NCBI GenBank assembly: GCA_034002405.1
Contig: JAVFAS010000047.1
Span: 1-30,138 of the forward strand
Length of the DNA: 30,138 bases
Direction of reading: 5' to 3'
Origin: SZUA-365 sp034002405
GTDB lineage: Bacteria; Bacteroidota; Ignavibacteria; SZUA-365
Part shown: positions 28,287 through 30,138 of the stretch, piece after piece
How positions within the stretch are numbered: position 1 is the stretch's first letter
Layout of the letters: every line of letters begins with the position of its first letter
Program-made: the position numbers and the translations under genes
The notes under the pieces: model-generated
Told to the model about the DNA's origin: nothing
Seen by the model: the letters and a program-made list of their open reading frames with translations, nothing else
Databases searched by the model: none

Positions 28287-29777
28287 TCACCTCCCACCCA
28301 ACACCCGCTCCGTACTCGCCACCACCATTGTCGCCGTCGCATCCGACGTGACATTCGTAATCGTGCGACACATGTCGAGAATACGGTCGACACCGAGGAT
28401 CAAGGCAATGCCGGCTTCGGGGACACCGACCGAGCGCAGGACGATGATCAGCATGATGATGCCGACCCCAGGCACCGGCGCGGTCCCGATGGAGGCGAGC
28501 GTGGCGGTCAGGACGACCGAGAGCTGCTGGGTCAGCGACAGATCCATGCCGTAGACTTGGGCGATGAATACCGCGGCGACACCTTGATACAATGCGGTGC
28601 CATCCATGTTGATCGTGGCGCCAAGAGGCAGGACGAAACCGGTGACGGACTTCGGTGCGCCGAGGTTCTCGCATGCCTCCATATTCACCGGCAGTGTGGC
28701 GGCGGAACTGCTGGTGGTGAAGGCGACGAGTTGCACGGGGCGGAGCTCCCGCAGGAACGTCCGCAACGATACGTCCCGCGCGAAGATTTTCAGCAGCAAC
28801 GGGTACACAACCACGATCTGGAGCGCCAATCCCGCGATCACCGCGAGCACGTACCAGAACAGCGTCTGCAGGATGCCAAAGCCGAACTCGCTGATGGTGG
28901 CCGCGATCAGGGCAAACACGGCCACCGGGGCGATGTACATCACGAGATCGACCATTTTGATCATCGCGTCGCTGATCGCATCGAAGAAGCCGATCACGCG
29001 TCCCGCCTTCTCCCGGTCGATGAACAGCAGCGTGATCCCCAGCAGCAGTGCGAAGAAGATGATCTGCAGCATCTCCGCCGCGGCGAGCGACTGCACGATG
29101 TTTTTCGGCACGAGGTTGACGAGATAGTCGACAAAATCCACCGATACGTTCTGTTCGATTTTCGCGGCGGCGTCGCCCTCGTACGACGCGAGCAGGCGAT
29201 CACGTGCGGCCGATCCCATGCGCGTTCCGGGCTGAATCAGATTCGCCAGTGTCAGTCCAATACTGATCGCGACCGCGGTGGTCGCGAAATACAATGCGAT
29301 GGTCTTCCCACCGATGCGCGCCATTCGCGAAACATCGTGCAGACTCGAAACGCCGACCAGAAGAGACGCGAACACCAGCGGGATGGCGATCATCATGAGC
29401 AGGCGGATGAACACATCGCCGATCGGTTTGATCGCGGTCGCGATGGTCTGCTCCCGGCTCGCCGCCCGTACATCGTCGTAGCGACGGGACCCCTGCGCGG
29501 AGCGGACCGTGCACCCCACCGTTTCGCCACGCTTTCGCATCGATGCCACGGCATGGATGATCTCGGCCTGTTCACGCGCATGGAAGCGGAGTTCACGTCC
29601 CGCGCCGGTGAGGACCACCTCGTCCCAATCCCGCACCGTGACGACGCGCGTCGTGCCGTTCTCCACGACGTCGATCAGGAGGAGATGGTGGTCCACGGCG
29701 AACAGGAGGCCGAACAGCGCGCCGCACAGCAGACCGAGCAATATCTGGATATGAAGAGCTGGTTTTCTGAATCTCAT
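28287..29777 (-). CDS. Dicarboxylate/glutamate:cation symporter (DAACS family) with a large first loop
   Basis: 496 aa. The start HIQILLGLLCGALFGLLF is helix 1. IKPIGDVFIRLLMMIAIPLVFASL (116-139) begins the usual core, FTTSSSAATLPV is the serine-rich hairpin and NMDGTALYQG is the NMDGT cation/substrate motif. These are the GltP/DctA hallmarks: uptake of glutamate, aspartate or C4-dicarboxylates with Na+ or H+. Oddity: between helix 1 and the core is an extra segment of about 85 residues (28-115), soluble and charged, where relatives usually have only 15-25. The ATG at 29777 is 14 nt past the stop of the upstream radical SAM gene, so they are probably one operon; the frame continues upstream only as overlap. 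Confidence 0.93.
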   Translation of the reverse strand: MRFRKPALHIQILLGLLCGALFGLLFAVDHHLLLIDVVENGTTRVVTVRDWDEVVLTGAGRELRFHAREQAEIIHAVASMRKRGETVGCTVRSAQGSRRYDDVRAASREQTIATAIKPIGDVFIRLLMMIAIPLVFASLLVGVSSLHDVSRMARIGGKTIALYFATTAVAISIGLTLANLIQPGTRMGSAARDRLLASYEGDAAAKIEQNVSVDFVDYLVNLVPKNIVQSLAAAEMLQIIFFALLLGITLLFIDREKAGRVIGFFDAISDAMIKMVDLVMYIAPVAVFALIAATISEFGFGILQTLFWYVLAVIAGLALQIVVVYPLLLKIFARDVSLRTFLRELRPVQLVAFTTSSSAATLPVNMEACENLGAPKSVTGFVLPLGATINMDGTALYQGVAAVFIAQVYGMDLSLTQQLSVVLTATLASIGTAPVPGVGIIMLIIVLRSVGVPEAGIALILGVDRILDMCRTITNVTSDATATMVVASTERVLGGR

Positions 29778-29791
29778 GGCAACCGCGGAGC

Positions 29792-30138
29792 TCAGATGGT
29801 GATCTGCAGGCGACGGGCACCCCAGCGGCCCGGTTTCGCATCGAAGCGGCCGGGACAGGCCGCACCGCAGGACGCGCAGCAGCCCTGCGCATCGAGTTCC
29901 CAGGCGGTAAGCGTGTAGCCGTCGCGTCCGATCAGTACCGCGCCGCATTCCACGCAGGTCGTGGTCTGACCCTCCACGTCTCGGATGTTGCCCGTGTAGA
30001 CATAGCGGAGGCCGTTCTCCCGCGCGCGGGCACGCACGCGCCGCAGTGTCGCGGCCGGTGTCGGTGCATGGTCGCGCATCCGATAGTCGGGATGGAAAGC
30101 CGTCAAATGCAGGGGAATGTCCGTTCCCAGTTCGGTCA
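29792..30138 (-). CDS. AmmeMemoRadiSam-type radical SAM enzyme, C-terminal part (cut by window)
   Basis: The window holds the last 114 codons; the frame is open to the right edge. ELGTDIPLHLTAFHPDY, the helix ending LRYVYTGNIRD, and two CxxC pairs (CVECG, CASCG) with the ending PGRFDAKPGRWG match the C-terminal part of the PflA-like radical SAM enzyme of AmmeMemoRadiSam systems. The catalytic CxxxCxxC lies outside the window. The substrate is unknown. Neighbouring AMMECR1 and Memo genes, if present, would lie beyond the right edge. Confidence 0.85.
   Translation of the reverse strand, partial: TELGTDIPLHLTAFHPDYRMRDHAPTPAATLRRVRARARENGLRYVYTGNIRDVEGQTTTCVECGAVLIGRDGYTLTAWELDAQGCCASCGAACPGRFDAKPGRWGARRLQITI

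Noticed and set aside
28557..29918. 453-codon antisense frame opposite the symporter
   Set aside because: The minus strand carries unmistakable DAACS motifs; the antisense translation is low-complexity and charged.

Overview
The window looks like a fragment of a GC-rich Bacteroidota/Chlorobiota-type (FCB group) chromosome, probably a metagenome-assembled genome. Evidence for the group: two proteins end in type A T9SS (Por) sorting domains; several start regions carry Bacteroidota-style promoters (TTTG-like box, exactly 20 nt, then TAnnTT); and there is a beta-carotene ketolase of the CrtW type. A lineage near Ignavibacteria/Kapabacteria or Rhodothermia would fit, but the sequence does not settle it. 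Three runs of N (100, 10 and 10) are each flanked by exact duplicated sequence, so they are scaffolding joints rather than biology. No tRNA, rRNA, CRISPR array or insertion sequence was seen.

Layout. 1-283: four copies of a 73-bp hairpin-rich repeat. 284-2026 (-): secreted endonuclease/exonuclease/phosphatase-fold protein with a T9SS tail. 2141-2761 (+): exported TlpA-like thioredoxin. 2977-4690 (+): compact operon of a frataxin/CyaY-like protein, a flavin reductase-like protein and the CrtW-like ketolase. 4773-5201 (+): SlyD-like FKBP isomerase. 5465-9692 (+): poorly known envelope genes, namely three lipoproteins, a 23-residue membrane peptide and a small membrane protein. 10186-12065 (-): ECF sigma factor overlapping its anti-sigma gene, whose product unusually ends in a T9SS sorting domain. 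12409-12873 (-): YbaK deacylase. 13008-17215 (-): a PEP carboxykinase-like protein preceded by an aspartate aminotransferase fused to a second, degenerate carboxykinase-like domain. 17320-18708 (-): flotillin. 19001-20290 (+): Ste24-like M48 protease. 20301-21251 (-): radical SAM protein with a winged helix. 21402-22475 (-): RsgA. 22735-25883 (+): four-TM membrane protein overlapping a STAND/AAA ATPase. 25900-26969 (-): nucleoside diphosphate kinase and a UPF0316 membrane protein. 27397-28134 (+): Tat-exported Mn/Fe superoxide dismutase. 28287-30138 (-): dicarboxylate/glutamate symporter behind the 3' end of an AmmeMemoRadiSam-type radical SAM enzyme.

What stands out. (1) The aminotransferase-carboxykinase fusion next to a carboxykinase-like gene suggests a two-subunit enzyme joining aspartate -> oxaloacetate -> PEP. 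(2) Nearly every 3' gene end is occupied by a long imperfect palindrome or short-unit repeat whose first bases are the stop codon; several unrelated repeat families behave this way, and one repeat of this kind lies in frame inside the ketolase gene. (3) Several genes have a TATATT-like box only 5-8 nt before the ATG, which predicts leaderless mRNAs. (4) The anti-sigma factor with a secretion tail may link type IX secretion to transcription.
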